Assembly: GCA_036380735.1 (NCBI GenBank)
Contig: DASVEE010000012.1
Coordinates: forward strand, 1-64,000
Reading direction: 5' to 3'
From: DASVEE01 sp036380735
GTDB taxonomy: Bacteria > Acidobacteriota > Thermoanaerobaculia > Gp7-AA8
Length of the DNA stretch: 64,000 nucleotides
Shown here: positions 15,988 through 24,576 of the stretch, piece by piece
Position numbering within the stretch: the first letter of the stretch is position 1
How the letters are laid out: every line of letters begins with the position of its first letter
The notes under the pieces: model-generated
Databases searched by the model: none
The model's input: the letters and a program-made list of their open reading frames with translations, nothing else
Told to the model about the DNA's origin: nothing
Program-made: the position numbers and the translations under genes

Positions 15988-16722
15988 ATGAAGCGACTGA
16001 TGTTGGTGTTGTTCCTTTTCGGTTGTCAGCAACAGGAAGCGCCGCCCGCCGTCGAAACGGCCGCCACCCAGCCGGCGCCGCCGCCGGTGACGCAGACCGC
16101 GCCGCCGTTGCCCGTCGTGCAGGGGCCGAAGCTCCTTCCGGTCGATCAGTCGGCGCAGGATGCCGCCTTCGCCGCCTATCGCGCGAAGCTGCTGGATGCG
16201 GTCGCGCGTAAAGATGCCGCGGCGCTGCTCACGCTGGTCGATCCGAAGATCCGTACGTCATTCGGGGACGGCGGCGGCACGAACGACCTGCGCAAGATGT
16301 GGAAGCTGGACGAGGGTGCCGCGTCGCCGCTCTGGAACGAGCTGCACACCATCCTCACCATGGGCGGCACCTTCCGTAACCTCGGCAACACGAAGCAGTT
16401 CTGCGCGCCGTACGTCTACAGCGCATGGCCCGAGGAGCACGATGCGTTCATGTCGTTCGCCGTCATCGCCGAGAACGTGCCGCTCGTCGACGCGGCCGGA
16501 AAGCCGATCGCCACGCTGTCGCACGACATCGTGGCGTACGTGCCGGATGCGGCGCAATCGGCGGAGGAGTTCGAGCGCGCCGAGCGGCGTCGGGTGAAGA
16601 CCGCGGATGGCCGGGAAGGCTTCGTGGCGACGGCGAACCTCCGCAGCCCCATCGGCTGGCGCGCCTGCTTCGCCCCGAAGGGGAACGACTGGAAGATGGA
16701 CCTGCTGGTGCGGGGAGACTAA
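15988..16722 (+). CDS. Lipoprotein with proline-rich linker and SH3-like C-terminus
   Basis: The 244-residue product starts MKRLMLVLFLFGCQQQ, a short lipoprotein signal with a lipobox LFGC (Cys13). A Pro/Ala/Gln-rich linker follows (about 17-50). The middle is helical and unrecognised (AYRAKLLDAVARKDAAALLTLVDPKIR). The end (VKTADGREGFVATANLRSPIGWRACFAPKGNDWKMDLLV) resembles a bacterial SH3-type wall or peptide-binding domain. A longer reading into the upstream array, as (MGRIGR)n, is rejected. Function unknown; it is probably anchored in the envelope. Confidence 0.75.
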   Translation: MKRLMLVLFLFGCQQQEAPPAVETAATQPAPPPVTQTAPPLPVVQGPKLLPVDQSAQDAAFAAYRAKLLDAVARKDAAALLTLVDPKIRTSFGDGGGTNDLRKMWKLDEGAASPLWNELHTILTMGGTFRNLGNTKQFCAPYVYSAWPEEHDAFMSFAVIAENVPLVDAAGKPIATLSHDIVAYVPDAAQSAEEFERAERRRVKTADGREGFVATANLRSPIGWRACFAPKGNDWKMDLLVRGD

Positions 16723-16727
16723 CGAAA

Positions 16728-16773
16728 CGCACGCCGTTGGCGTGCGCGAAACCGCACGCCGTTGAGGCGTGCG
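16728..16773 (+). other. Tandem pair of near-identical hairpins
   Basis: CGCACGCC-GTT-GGCGTGCG (16728-16746) and CGCACGCC-GTTGA-GGCGTGCG (16753-16773) are two copies of one stem, each flanked by CGAAAC. They follow the lipoprotein stop by 5 bp and may slow or end transcription, although no T-run is present. Confidence 0.6.
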
Positions 16774-16822
16774 CGAAACATTGGGGGCCTCCTGCCGTAT
16801 CCCTTCGTCACGGAGGCTCGCC

Positions 16823-17608
16823 ATGCGCAAACTCATCCTCACCACGTTCCTTTCCCTGGTCCTCGCGACCGTCGCGGGTGCCGATACGCTGGTCGAGAAG
16901 ATCGACCGAACGTTCGACGTCCGTCCGGGCGCCAACCTGTCGCTGGACAACGTCAACGGGAAGATCACGGTCAAGACGTGGGATCAGCCCCGCATCCGCG
17001 TCATCGCTACGAAGAAGGTGGAGAGCGGCAGCGCCTCGAAGGCGAAGGAAGCGCTGGCCGCGCTGAAGGTCGAGATCAACGCGAGCGGCAACAACGTCGC
17101 CGTCCGTACCGTGCATCCGCGCCACGAAGGCGACTTCTTCGACTGGATCTTCGGTGAGAGCGTCAACGCGAACGTCACCTACGACGTCTTCGTTCCCCGC
17201 TCCGCGATCAACATGGAAGTCGAAAACACGAACGGCTCGATCAACCTCGACGGCGTCAGCGGCAAGATGCAGCTCGAGACGACGAACGGCCGGATCGAAG
17301 TCCTCCGCTGCGCCGGCTCGATCGAAGCGGCCACCACGAACGGCGGCATCAAGGCCGAGCTGCTCACCGCGACGAAAGGTCAGCCGCTCCGCTTCGAGAC
17401 CACCAACGGCCGCATCTCGGTGACGCTCCCCGCGTCGTTCGCGGCGGACGTCGACGCGGCGACCTCGAACGGTTCCGTCACGACGGACCTGCCGGTCTCC
17501 ACGACGCGCGTCGGCAAGGACTCGCTGCGCGGCGCGATCAACGGCGGCGGCACGCCGCTACGCCTGCGCTCCACCAACGGCTCGATCGAGATTCGCGCGT
17601 CGCGTTAA
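16823..17608 (+). CDS. Exported DUF4097-like putative adhesin (beta-repeat protein)
   Basis: The 261-residue protein has a signal peptide (MRKLILTTFLSLVLATVAGA) and then repeated beta-strand turns of the type NTNGSINLDGVSGKMQLETTNG, in which T-N-G-(S/R)-I recurs at least six times between about 130 and 258. This is the hallmark of the DUF4097 family, thought to form a beta-solenoid. GGAGG lies 8 bp before the ATG at 16823. The last 51 bp overlap the convergent DoxX gene. Location is probably periplasmic or surface; the ligand is unknown. Confidence 0.82.
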   Translation: MRKLILTTFLSLVLATVAGADTLVEKIDRTFDVRPGANLSLDNVNGKITVKTWDQPRIRVIATKKVESGSASKAKEALAALKVEINASGNNVAVRTVHPRHEGDFFDWIFGESVNANVTYDVFVPRSAINMEVENTNGSINLDGVSGKMQLETTNGRIEVLRCAGSIEAATTNGGIKAELLTATKGQPLRFETTNGRISVTLPASFAADVDAATSNGSVTTDLPVSTTRVGKDSLRGAINGGGTPLRLRSTNGSIEIRASR

Positions 17609-18022
17609 CGCGCGATCGATCGACCAGCGTCCGCTCCCGGCAATCAACACGATCGCCACCAGCCCGAGGACGAGGAGGTGATACTCGAACCCCTCTCCTC
17701 GGCGCTCGGCGTACCAGTTCATGAAGAAGTAGCGGTAGTGGTTCGCCTTCCAGACGGCGACGCCCATCACGACCGCGGTCAGTGCGGCCCAGATGCGGCC
17801 GCCGAAACCCAGCGCGAGCAGGAGCATCCCTATGCTCTCTGTAAGGATCAGCGCCACGACGAGCACCGCCGGGAAGCCCCACTCGGTGAAGAACTCCATC
17901 GTCGGACCCCAGCCCTTCCCGCCGAACCAGCCGAACAACTTCTGCGCGCCGTGCGGAAAGATCGCCAGCGCGATCGTCAGCCGCGCGATGAGGGGAAGGA
18001 CATCGTCACTCGTCTTCAGCAT
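17558..18022 (-). CDS. DoxX-family integral membrane protein
   Basis: The 154-residue protein has four predicted membrane helices and the DoxX core (RLTIALAIFPHGAQKLFGWFGG, LILTESIGMLLLALGFGGRIWA, MNWYAERRGEGFEYHLLVLGL). DoxX-type proteins take part in thiosulfate/quinone or redox-related membrane processes, but the substrate cannot be assigned here. The start at 18022 (MLKTSDD) is chosen because the upstream in-frame extension reads through a repeat. The C-terminal 17 codons overlap the end of the convergent gene. Confidence 0.82.
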   Translation of the reverse strand: MLKTSDDVLPLIARLTIALAIFPHGAQKLFGWFGGKGWGPTMEFFTEWGFPAVLVVALILTESIGMLLLALGFGGRIWAALTAVVMGVAVWKANHYRYFFMNWYAERRGEGFEYHLLVLGLVAIVLIAGSGRWSIDRALTRRANLDRAVGGAQA

Positions 18023-18105
18023 GCCGCCAGCGTAGCGACACCATCCGGTGCCGCGCGTGACGTTGGGGTGAATGGTGGCGGTGGCGCCAGATCCGGCAGG
18101 GAAAC

Positions 18106-18172
18106 GATGGGACGAATAGGACCTATGGGACAAATAGGACCTATGGGACGAATAGGACGTCCTATCGTCATC
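18106..18172. repeat. Mirrored 9-bp repeat, copy 3
   Basis: The left side has alternating GGACGAATA and GGACCTATG units. The right side is a short complementary GTCCTATCGTCATCCTACC. The expansion is mostly on the left. It lies upstream of the DoxX gene and touches the stop codon of the small gene at 18173. Confidence 0.85.
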
Positions 18173-18409
18173 CTACCGGTGATGATCGTGCCGGCGGCAC
18201 ACGCGGCCACCGTCGCGCAGCGCCACGATTTCGCCGGCGCGGTCGACGCGGTAGCGGAACACCTTCGCCCGCAGGTCCAGCGGCGCGTCCAGCGCGCGCA
18301 GGATGCGCCGCACGGCCGGTACCTGCAGGCGCTCCAGGATCTCTTTCGGATCCAGCGGTGCGATGCTGATCGATCCGGCCAGGATCGCGGCGCGCGTCTC
18401 GTCGGTCAT
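18173..18409 (-). CDS. Small hypothetical protein coupled to an ABC-F ATPase
   Basis: This 78-residue reading frame starts with an ATG whose first base is the last base of the ABC-F stop (TAATG), which suggests translational coupling. The sequence begins MTDETRAAILAGSISIAPLDPKEIL, followed by a Leu/Arg-rich helical stretch (RLQVPAVRRILRALDAPL) and a His/Arg tail whose stop lies at the edge of a repeat. No family is recognised. A helical regulator-like fold is possible but not shown. Confidence 0.5.
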   Translation of the reverse strand: MTDETRAAILAGSISIAPLDPKEILERLQVPAVRRILRALDAPLDLRAKVFRYRVDRAGEIVALRDGGRVCRRHDHHR

Positions 18410-20028
18410 TACGCGTGGACTCCCGGCGCTTCACGTCCGGTGCTCTCGACGTACTCGACGTACGACCCGCCGTAGACGCGCGGCTCGCCTTCGAGCTCCA
18501 GCACGCGGTTCGACAGCCCGCGGAGGAACGTACGGTCGTGCGAGACGAACAGCATCGTCCCCTCGAACTCCCTGAGCGCTTCGACGAGCATCTCCTTCGT
18601 CGCCATGTCGAGATGGTTCGTCGGCTCGTCGAGCACCAGGAAGTTGGGCGGCTCGAGCAGCATGCGCGCGAGCACGAGGCGCGAGCGCTCGCCGCCGGAC
18701 AGCGACCGCACCTTCTTGTCGACGTCGTCGCCGGAGAACTGGAACGCGCCGAGAAGGCTGCGCAGCACGCCGATCCCTTCGAGCGGGAAGTCTTTCTGGA
18801 TCTGCTCCCACACCGTCAGGTTCGCGTCGAGGACGTCGAACGCCTGCTGCGAGAAGTAGCCGAGCTTCAGCGACGCGCCGAGGCGCACGTCGCCCTCGTC
18901 GGGCTGCAGGGCGCCGCTGACGATCTTGAGCAGCGTCGACTTGCCGGCGCCGTTCTTTCCCATGACGCACCACCGCTCGCCGCGCCGGATCATGAAGCTG
19001 AAGTCGTCGTACACCACGCGCTTGCCGTACACCTTCGTCACGCCCTTGAGCATGGCCACGTCGTCGCCGGAGCGCGGCGGGCGGCGGAAATCGAACTTCA
19101 TCACGCGCCGCTTCTTCGGCGGCTCGACCTTCTCGATCTTCTCCAGCGCCTTCACGCGGCTCTGGACCTGCGCGGCTTTCGCGGCGTGCGCGGAGAAGCG
19201 CTCGATGAAGCGCTGCTCCTTCGCCAGCTTCGCCTGCTGCCGCTCGTAGGCCGCTTCCTTGTTCGCGTCGCGAGTGGCGCGCTCGCGCTCGTAGAAGTCG
19301 TAGTTGCCGCTGTACGTGACGAGGTCGCCCTCGTCGATCTCGATGATCTTGGACACGACCCGGTTCATGAACTCGCGATCGTGCGAGGTCATCAGCAATG
19401 AGCCCTCATAGGTCTTGAGGAAGTCTTCGAGCCAGATGATCGACTCGATGTCGAGGTGGTTGGTCGGCTCGTCCATCAGCAGGACGTCGGGGCGCCCGAG
19501 GAGCACCTTGGCCATCGCCACGCGCATCTTCCAGCCGCCGGAGAGCTTGCCGACGTCACCCTCGATGCGGTCGTCCTCGAAGCCGAGGCCGTGGAGGACT
19601 TCGCGGGCGCGCGCTTCCAGCTCGTAGCCGCCGAGGTGGGAGTACTCCTCCTGCACCTCGCCGAAGCGCTCGAGGATCTTCTCCATCTCGTCGCCGCGGT
19701 CCGGATCCGCCATGGCGTGCTCGAGGTCGACCAGCTCGTGATGCAGGTCGCCCAGGCGGCCGCTGCCGGCAATGGCCTCATCGAGCACCGACCGGCCCGA
19801 CATCTCCTCGATGTCCTGCCGGAAGTAGCCGATGGTCAGGCGCTTGGGGACGGAGATCTCGCCGTCGTCCGGCGACTCCTCGCCGACGATCATCCGGAAG
19901 AGCGTGGTCTTGCCCGCCCCGTTCGGCCCGACGAGCCCGGCACGCTCCCCGGGGTTGAGCTGAAACGACGCTTCGACGAAGACGAGCTGCTTCCCATACT
20001 GCTTGGAAATCCTGTTGAACGAGATCAT
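18409..20028 (-). CDS. ABC-F family ATPase (ribosome-associated type)
   Basis: The 539-residue protein has two ABC domains without membrane segments. Domain 1 has GPNGAGKTT, LSGGWKMRVAMA and LLMDEPTNHLD. Domain 2 has GKNGAGKST, LSGGERSRLVLA and LVLDEPTNHLD. The linker between them (about 240-310) is charged and helical (RERATRDANKEAAYERQQAKLAKEQRF). Members such as EttA, Uup and YheS act on translating ribosomes or give antibiotic protection; which subfamily this is cannot be fixed by eye. The start MISFNRISKQYG at 20028 is chosen over a 10-residue extension. Confidence 0.93.
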   Translation of the reverse strand: MISFNRISKQYGKQLVFVEASFQLNPGERAGLVGPNGAGKTTLFRMIVGEESPDDGEISVPKRLTIGYFRQDIEEMSGRSVLDEAIAGSGRLGDLHHELVDLEHAMADPDRGDEMEKILERFGEVQEEYSHLGGYELEARAREVLHGLGFEDDRIEGDVGKLSGGWKMRVAMAKVLLGRPDVLLMDEPTNHLDIESIIWLEDFLKTYEGSLLMTSHDREFMNRVVSKIIEIDEGDLVTYSGNYDFYERERATRDANKEAAYERQQAKLAKEQRFIERFSAHAAKAAQVQSRVKALEKIEKVEPPKKRRVMKFDFRRPPRSGDDVAMLKGVTKVYGKRVVYDDFSFMIRRGERWCVMGKNGAGKSTLLKIVSGALQPDEGDVRLGASLKLGYFSQQAFDVLDANLTVWEQIQKDFPLEGIGVLRSLLGAFQFSGDDVDKKVRSLSGGERSRLVLARMLLEPPNFLVLDEPTNHLDMATKEMLVEALREFEGTMLFVSHDRTFLRGLSNRVLELEGEPRVYGGSYVEYVESTGREAPGVHA

Positions 20029-20094
20029 GCGCGGCGGGAAACAGAGGAGCGGGCGCAATCATGCCCGGGCTTTGTGCCGGTGGCGACAGGGAGA

Positions 20095-20252
20095 CAACCG
20101 GGAGGCCTCCGGCGGGCGGGTGCGACCCGCGGCGCTGGTTGGCCAAGCCTCAGTCGACCCTGCGAACTAACGTGTTGACTGCGACGCCGTGCGCCGAGCC
20201 TATGGCAACCAGCGCCGCGGGTCGTACCCGCCCGCCGGAGGCCTCCCGGTCG
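20095..20252. repeat. Long inverted repeat, 47-bp arms, 45/47 matched
   Basis: The arms at 20095-20141 and 20206-20252 are complementary at 45 of 47 positions; each contains GGGAGGCCTCCGGCGGGCGG. The loop is 64 bp. It fills the gap between two minus-strand genes and would form a very stable hairpin. No target-site duplication or open reading frame is evident inside. The 9-bp repeat locus at 26983 holds a degenerate stretch with similar ends (CAACCGGGAG ... GGTTGGCC). Confidence 0.92.
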
Positions 20253-20263
20253 TCCCCTGTAAC

Positions 20264-22237
20264 CTACGTAGCGAGAGCAGGTTCATCGACCGGCGTGGTG
20301 ATCTCCTGCGGCACGTTCGTTTTCAGGTTGTCGAAGCGCAGGACCATGACGGTGCGGTCGTCGTCGGCGACGCGGCCGCCGGAGTGGCGGGCGATGGCGC
20401 GGAGGATTTCGTCGCGGATGTTGGACGGTGCGCGGTCGGTCTGGGTGGCCAGGAGGGCTTCCAGTTGTTCGAAGCCGAACGGGTCGCCGGCGACGTCCTG
20501 GGCTTCGACGATGCCGTCGGAGAGGTAGACGATCGCGTCGCCTTCCTGCAGGTCCATTTCCACGGTGCGGGTGACCAGCTCGTGGCGGACGCCGAGGGGG
20601 AGCGAAGGGGATTCGATGGAGATCGGCTGCGGGACGCCCTGGCGGAGCAGGTAGGGGAAGAGGTGGCCGGCGTTCGTGTGGCGGATCGTGCCGCGCTCCA
20701 GGTCGAAGATCGTGAAGGCCAGCGTCATGAAGGCGCGGCGTTCGGTCGAGCGGAAGACCAGCTCGTTGAGGCGGTGGAAGAGCGACGTTTCCTCGGCGCC
20801 TTCTTCGACGAGCGTAGTGATGGCGGCTTTGACCATGGCCATGACCAGACCGGTGGAGAGGCCGTGGCCGGAGACGTCGCCGATGGCGACGGCGAGGCGG
20901 GTCTTGTCGATGTTGAAGACGTCGTAGTAGTCGCCACCGATGGCGGCGGTCGGCTCGAAGTGGGCGGAGAACGAGACGCCGCGGAACTGCGGGCCTTCCT
21001 TCGGCAGGAGGTTGCGCTGGATCGTGGCCGCGATCTCGATCTCGCTCTGCATGCGCTCTTTCTCGGCGACCGTGGTGAGGAGCGAGGCGATCGACTCCGT
21101 CATCCGGTCGAACGACACTGCCATCTCGCCGAGCTGGTTCTGCGGCTTCATGCGGATGCGGTAGGAGAAGTCGCCGCGCTCGACGGCTTTCGTCCCCTTG
21201 GCGATGCGATTGACCGCGCGTGAGATCGAGAAGATGAGCACCGCGGCGAACGCGGTGGCGACGAAGTAGATCAGCATCAGCAGCGTCGCGAGGCCGGCGA
21301 TCGCGCCGAAGACCGCGCGCATGATGCTGGAGCTCGTGGCGCCGCCGAAGTAGAACTGCACCAGGTTCGTCGTGGGATTTGAGATGGCGGTGAGGAGGCG
21401 TTTGCCGGGGCGTGGCGCGCCGCTGTTCCAGTCGATGAGTCCACCTTCCTCGGTGATCTCGAACCAGAGGATGCGTCCCCAGGCGAAGGCGCGGCTGCTG
21501 AAGTCGCCGCCGCCGTCGCTGTTCGCCGTGAAGCTGTCGCGCTCGCGCAGCGCGATCTGCGGCCAGACGACCATGCCGCTGCGCTCCTCGAGCTCGTCGG
21601 CCCAGCGGCGGTCGATCGGCCGCGCGAACAGCACCGTGCGCGTCTCGCCATCCTCGGACGGGTACTGTCGCGAGACGACGAAGAGCGGATCTTCGTCACC
21701 GCGCAGGGCCATGCCGCTGAAGTTCGTGCCGCGGAGCCACGGCGGGATCTGGCCGCCGCTCGGCTCTTCGCTGTCGTAGATCTCGACCGAGTCGATGCGC
21801 GGCTTGCGTCCCTGCAGCGCGTATTCGGTGTTCAGCGACTCGAGCTGGCCGACGGCGCTCTGCCGCTCCGCGCGGAAGTTCGCCTGCGTGGCGACGCCGG
21901 CGACGACATAGAGGATCGCCGCGAGGAGGATCGCGAAGAGGAAGAAGGGGAAGACCCCGATCATGACGTAGCTCAGGAAGAGCCGTCGTCCGACCGTCCA
22001 GAAGAGCGCGCGCAGCGTCCAGCGGACGGCGAGCGCGAACCCGTACAGCGTGAGGCCGATGACGCTGAGCCAGAGAAGGAAGGCGAAGAAGTCGAGGAAG
22101 GGGAGCCGGATCTCGAAGCGCTGGAAGAGCTTGTCGAGGTAGCTGAGGACGATGATGCCGACGATGCCCGCGGCCCAGACGATCGGGGCCGCCGCAACAC
22201 GCCTCGGACGTTTCTCCTGATCCATCGCGTCGCTCAT
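20264..22237 (-). CDS. Membrane-bound HAMP-domain SpoIIE/PP2C-type protein phosphatase
   Basis: The protein has 657 residues. Two or three N-terminal helices (about 20-125) and a periplasmic sensor-like segment (about 125-310) lead to a further helix (about 315-355). A HAMP region follows (SRAVNRIAKGTKAVERGDFSYRI), and then the SpoIIE-type phosphatase domain (about 425-640) with GGDYYDVF, AIGDVSGHGLSTG and DGIVEA metal-binding motifs. Such proteins dephosphorylate anti-anti-sigma factors (SpoIIAA type) in partner-switching systems. No such partner is encoded nearby. The ATG at 22237 is preferred over MDQEKRP four codons on. Confidence 0.9.
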   Translation of the reverse strand: MSDAMDQEKRPRRVAAAPIVWAAGIVGIIVLSYLDKLFQRFEIRLPFLDFFAFLLWLSVIGLTLYGFALAVRWTLRALFWTVGRRLFLSYVMIGVFPFFLFAILLAAILYVVAGVATQANFRAERQSAVGQLESLNTEYALQGRKPRIDSVEIYDSEEPSGGQIPPWLRGTNFSGMALRGDEDPLFVVSRQYPSEDGETRTVLFARPIDRRWADELEERSGMVVWPQIALRERDSFTANSDGGGDFSSRAFAWGRILWFEITEEGGLIDWNSGAPRPGKRLLTAISNPTTNLVQFYFGGATSSSIMRAVFGAIAGLATLLMLIYFVATAFAAVLIFSISRAVNRIAKGTKAVERGDFSYRIRMKPQNQLGEMAVSFDRMTESIASLLTTVAEKERMQSEIEIAATIQRNLLPKEGPQFRGVSFSAHFEPTAAIGGDYYDVFNIDKTRLAVAIGDVSGHGLSTGLVMAMVKAAITTLVEEGAEETSLFHRLNELVFRSTERRAFMTLAFTIFDLERGTIRHTNAGHLFPYLLRQGVPQPISIESPSLPLGVRHELVTRTVEMDLQEGDAIVYLSDGIVEAQDVAGDPFGFEQLEALLATQTDRAPSNIRDEILRAIARHSGGRVADDDRTVMVLRFDNLKTNVPQEITTPVDEPALAT

Positions 22238-22324
22238 GATGACACACGCCTCGCAGCGGAGACGCGTCGGAGTCAACTACGTCATGAAGCGGTGCCGGGT
22301 TGCGCTCGGTCGTAAGATCGGCCG

Positions 22325-23083
22325 ATGCTGGAGTATCGACCGCGCCCTCCGCTCTGGCGTCTGGCGCTCGTCAGCGCATCGCAGTTCATTCTGGCCACAT
22401 GGCTCGTGGGAGTCGTCCTCGGCGCGATCGACACGATCCTCGTGCGGTCGTATCAGGGGGTGACGCTGCTCTACGCGACGCCGTGGGACACGCTGCATCG
22501 CGACGGCGGCGAGCTCGCGGCGTGGGCCGGCTACGCCTTCTGCGCCTTCGCCCTGCTGCTGCTCTATCTCTGGCCGAGCGGACGCACCCTCCGCGGCCGT
22601 CATTTCCACTTCGTCATGGCGATGAGCGCGGCGGTGTTCGGCGCCATCCGCTTCGGCCTGCGAGGAGACCTCAACGACGACCTGCCGCTGCTGGGAGCGC
22701 TGGCGCTCGCCGGATTCGTGGTCCTGGCGGCGGAGTCGCGAGCCCTGGCCCTCCTCGGCAATGTCTACGACCTCACGTTCGGCCGGCGCCTGAAGGTGTG
22801 GGCGGTGCGCCTGCTGCCGACGGGACTGGCGTTCGCCTACTTCGAGCCGGTGCCGGTAGCGGTACTCCTCGGCGGGACGCTCCTGGTGGCGCTGATCGGC
22901 ACCAAGGTGCGCTTCGAGCAGGTCGTCGACCCGGAAATGCGCAGCTACGCCTCGGTCGTGATCGGCGCGGTGCTGGTGCTGGCGCTGTCGATTGCCGCGT
23001 TCGGTTTGGTGGAACCGAAGGCGGTAGTGGTGGAGGAAGGTGGCAAGGTACGCAGGGTGGCGGTGCCTCGAGGGGGACGATAG
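22325..23083 (+). CDS. Integral membrane protein of unknown function
   Basis: The 252-residue protein has about six hydrophobic helices, for example LALVSASQFILATWLVGVVL, AGYAFCAFALLLLYLW, LPLLGALALAGFVVLAA and VVIGAVLVLALSIAAFGLV, joined by short loops. It is divergent from the HAMP phosphatase gene with 87 bp between them. The reading frame closes at CGA TAG, which is the first unit of a 9-bp repeat, so the last few residues (VPRGGR) may have been shaped by that insertion. No family is recognised. Confidence 0.72.
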   Translation: MLEYRPRPPLWRLALVSASQFILATWLVGVVLGAIDTILVRSYQGVTLLYATPWDTLHRDGGELAAWAGYAFCAFALLLLYLWPSGRTLRGRHFHFVMAMSAAVFGAIRFGLRGDLNDDLPLLGALALAGFVVLAAESRALALLGNVYDLTFGRRLKVWAVRLLPTGLAFAYFEPVPVAVLLGGTLLVALIGTKVRFEQVVDPEMRSYASVVIGAVLVLALSIAAFGLVEPKAVVVEEGGKVRRVAVPRGGR

Positions 23084-23125
23084 GACGAAGAGGACCGATA
23101 GGACAGATAGGACGAATGGGACGAG
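23073..23125 (+). repeat. 9-bp repeat, single arm, copy 4
   Basis: Units GGACGATA, GGACGAAGA, GGACCGATA, GGACAGATA, GGACGAATG run in one direction only, overlapping the stop of the upstream membrane-protein gene and leading into the 21-bp minisatellite. Confidence 0.85.
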
Positions 23126-23160
23126 GCGAGCGCCGGTTGTGGCACCACCAGCGCCGGCCG

Positions 23161-23685
23161 GGACACCGCGAGCGCGCGCCGGGACACCGCGAGCGCCGGC
23201 CGGGACACTACGAGCGCGCGCCGGGACACCTCGAGCCCCGGCCAGGACACCTCGAGCCCCCGCCGGGACACCTCGAGCCCCGGCCAGGACACCTCGAGCC
23301 CCGGCCAGGACACCGCGAGCCCCCGCCGGAACACCTCGAGCCCCGGCCAGGACGCCGCGAGCCCCGGCCGGGACACCTCGAGCCCCCGCCGGGACACCTC
23401 GAGCCCCCGCCGGGACACTGCGAGCGTCCGCCGCGACACTGCGAGCCCCGGCCGGGACACTGCGAGCGCCCGCCGCGACACTGCGAGGCCCCGCCGGGAC
23501 ACTGCGAGCGCCCGCCCCGACACTACGAACGCCCGCTCAGACACTGCGAGCGCCCGCCCAAACACTGCGAGCGCCCACTCAGACACTGCGAGCGCCCGAT
23601 CAGACACTGCGAGCGCCCGCTCAGACACTGCGAGCGCCCACCCAGGTACGGCGAGCGCCCACCGGTACACTGCGAGCGCCGGATC
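23161..23685. repeat. Minisatellite: 25 tandem 21-bp units
   Basis: Twenty-five exact 21-bp periods with consensus GGACACYNCGAGCSCCSGCCG, preceded and followed by degenerate units. Units 4-12 carry mostly CCTCGAGCCCC and units 13-25 mostly CTGCGAGCGCCC, which indicates separate local expansions. Because 21 is a multiple of three, several frames on both strands stay open (heptads such as GHLEPRP on plus, RALAVSE on minus), but none has a convincing start or ribosome-binding site. The whole 23084-23830 gap (747 bp) contains no other supported gene. Confidence 0.93.
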
Positions 23686-23830
23686 GGATCCTCCTGGCGC
23701 CCGCTTCGGCACTCGCGGCGCCGGCCCGGGCGCTCGATGGTTCCTGCGCGGCGCTCCCGGTGTCCGGGCGGTGCCTCTCAGCGTCCGGTATGCCGCTCGC
23801 GGAGTGGGGAGCAGTGTGCACTTCGCCCTG

Positions 23831-24568
23831 TCACTGCGGTCGTGGAGGTCCGGGCGGCCGCTGCCCGTCCAGAGCTTCGATGATGTCATCGAGCATGGCG
23901 TCAGCCTCCTCCACGCGATCCGGATCTTTGCGGATCATTCTGGCGATACCGCTAAGCGCACTGCCCAAGGCTTCGCATGGACGGCGTTCACCACACGCTG
24001 TTCGCGCGATCTGCACCGCCTCGCGGTAACGCTTCTCAGCGAGACTGTCGTTGCCATCCGCCCGATCGAAAGTCGCGAGGTAGGTAATGCCGAGCGCCGT
24101 CTCTTCCGAGATGTCGCCGAAATGCCTTTTGCGGAGCGCCAGCGCGCGCTCGGCGAAGAGCCTGCCCTGGGAGCGAGCATCGTCGCTGTTGTGCATCGAG
24201 GCGAGCCAGTCGAGGATGACGATGGCTGCAGGGCCCTCCGGGCCTTCGACTTTCCCCACATGTGCGAGACCCTCGTGAAGCAGGGCGATTGCTTCGGCTC
24301 GGTCATTCGATTGGTCGATCGCCGACGCGACATACGCACGAGAGACGAGGCTGGCCGGAACCCCCTCCTCTCGGCAGGCGCTGAACGCTTCGCGATGCTT
24401 CTGCCGTTTGGCCCCGGCCTTTGAGGAATCCTGAGACGCCTCCCACACCAACTCTTTGGTTTCATCGAGCAGGCGCGCACATCGCGACGCGGCCGTCTCC
24501 GCACCCTGCAATGCCGTCGCTGCCACAACGATGGTGAAGGCGAGAAGGAACAGGAGGCGTCGTCTCAT
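23831..24568 (-). CDS. Exported helical-repeat (TPR-like) protein
   Basis: The 245-residue protein has a signal peptide (MRRRLLFLLAFTIVVAATALQGA). The rest is all-helical, with TPR-like spacing: SAIDQSNDRAEAIALLHEGLAHV, ILDWLASMHNSDDARSQGRLFAERAL and TYLATFDRADGNDSLAEKRY. The last six codons are Pro-rich. It follows the putative protease gene by 8 bp and is probably co-transcribed with it. No function can be assigned. Confidence 0.7.
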   Translation of the reverse strand: MRRRLLFLLAFTIVVAATALQGAETAASRCARLLDETKELVWEASQDSSKAGAKRQKHREAFSACREEGVPASLVSRAYVASAIDQSNDRAEAIALLHEGLAHVGKVEGPEGPAAIVILDWLASMHNSDDARSQGRLFAERALALRKRHFGDISEETALGITYLATFDRADGNDSLAEKRYREAVQIARTACGERRPCEALGSALSGIARMIRKDPDRVEEADAMLDDIIEALDGQRPPGPPRPQ

Positions 24569-24576
24569 AAAGGTTC

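Noticed and set aside
15780..15989. N-terminal (IRP)n and (MGRIGR)n extensions of the M28 peptidase and lipoprotein frames
   Set aside because: They are translations of the 9-bp array. Real signal-like starts with sensible hydrophobic stretches lie at 15770 (minus) and 15988 (plus).
22945..23889. Long frames with heptad repeats over the minisatellite on both strands
   Set aside because: They arise because 21 is a multiple of three. There is no good start, ribosome-binding site or family, and frames on both strands are equally open.
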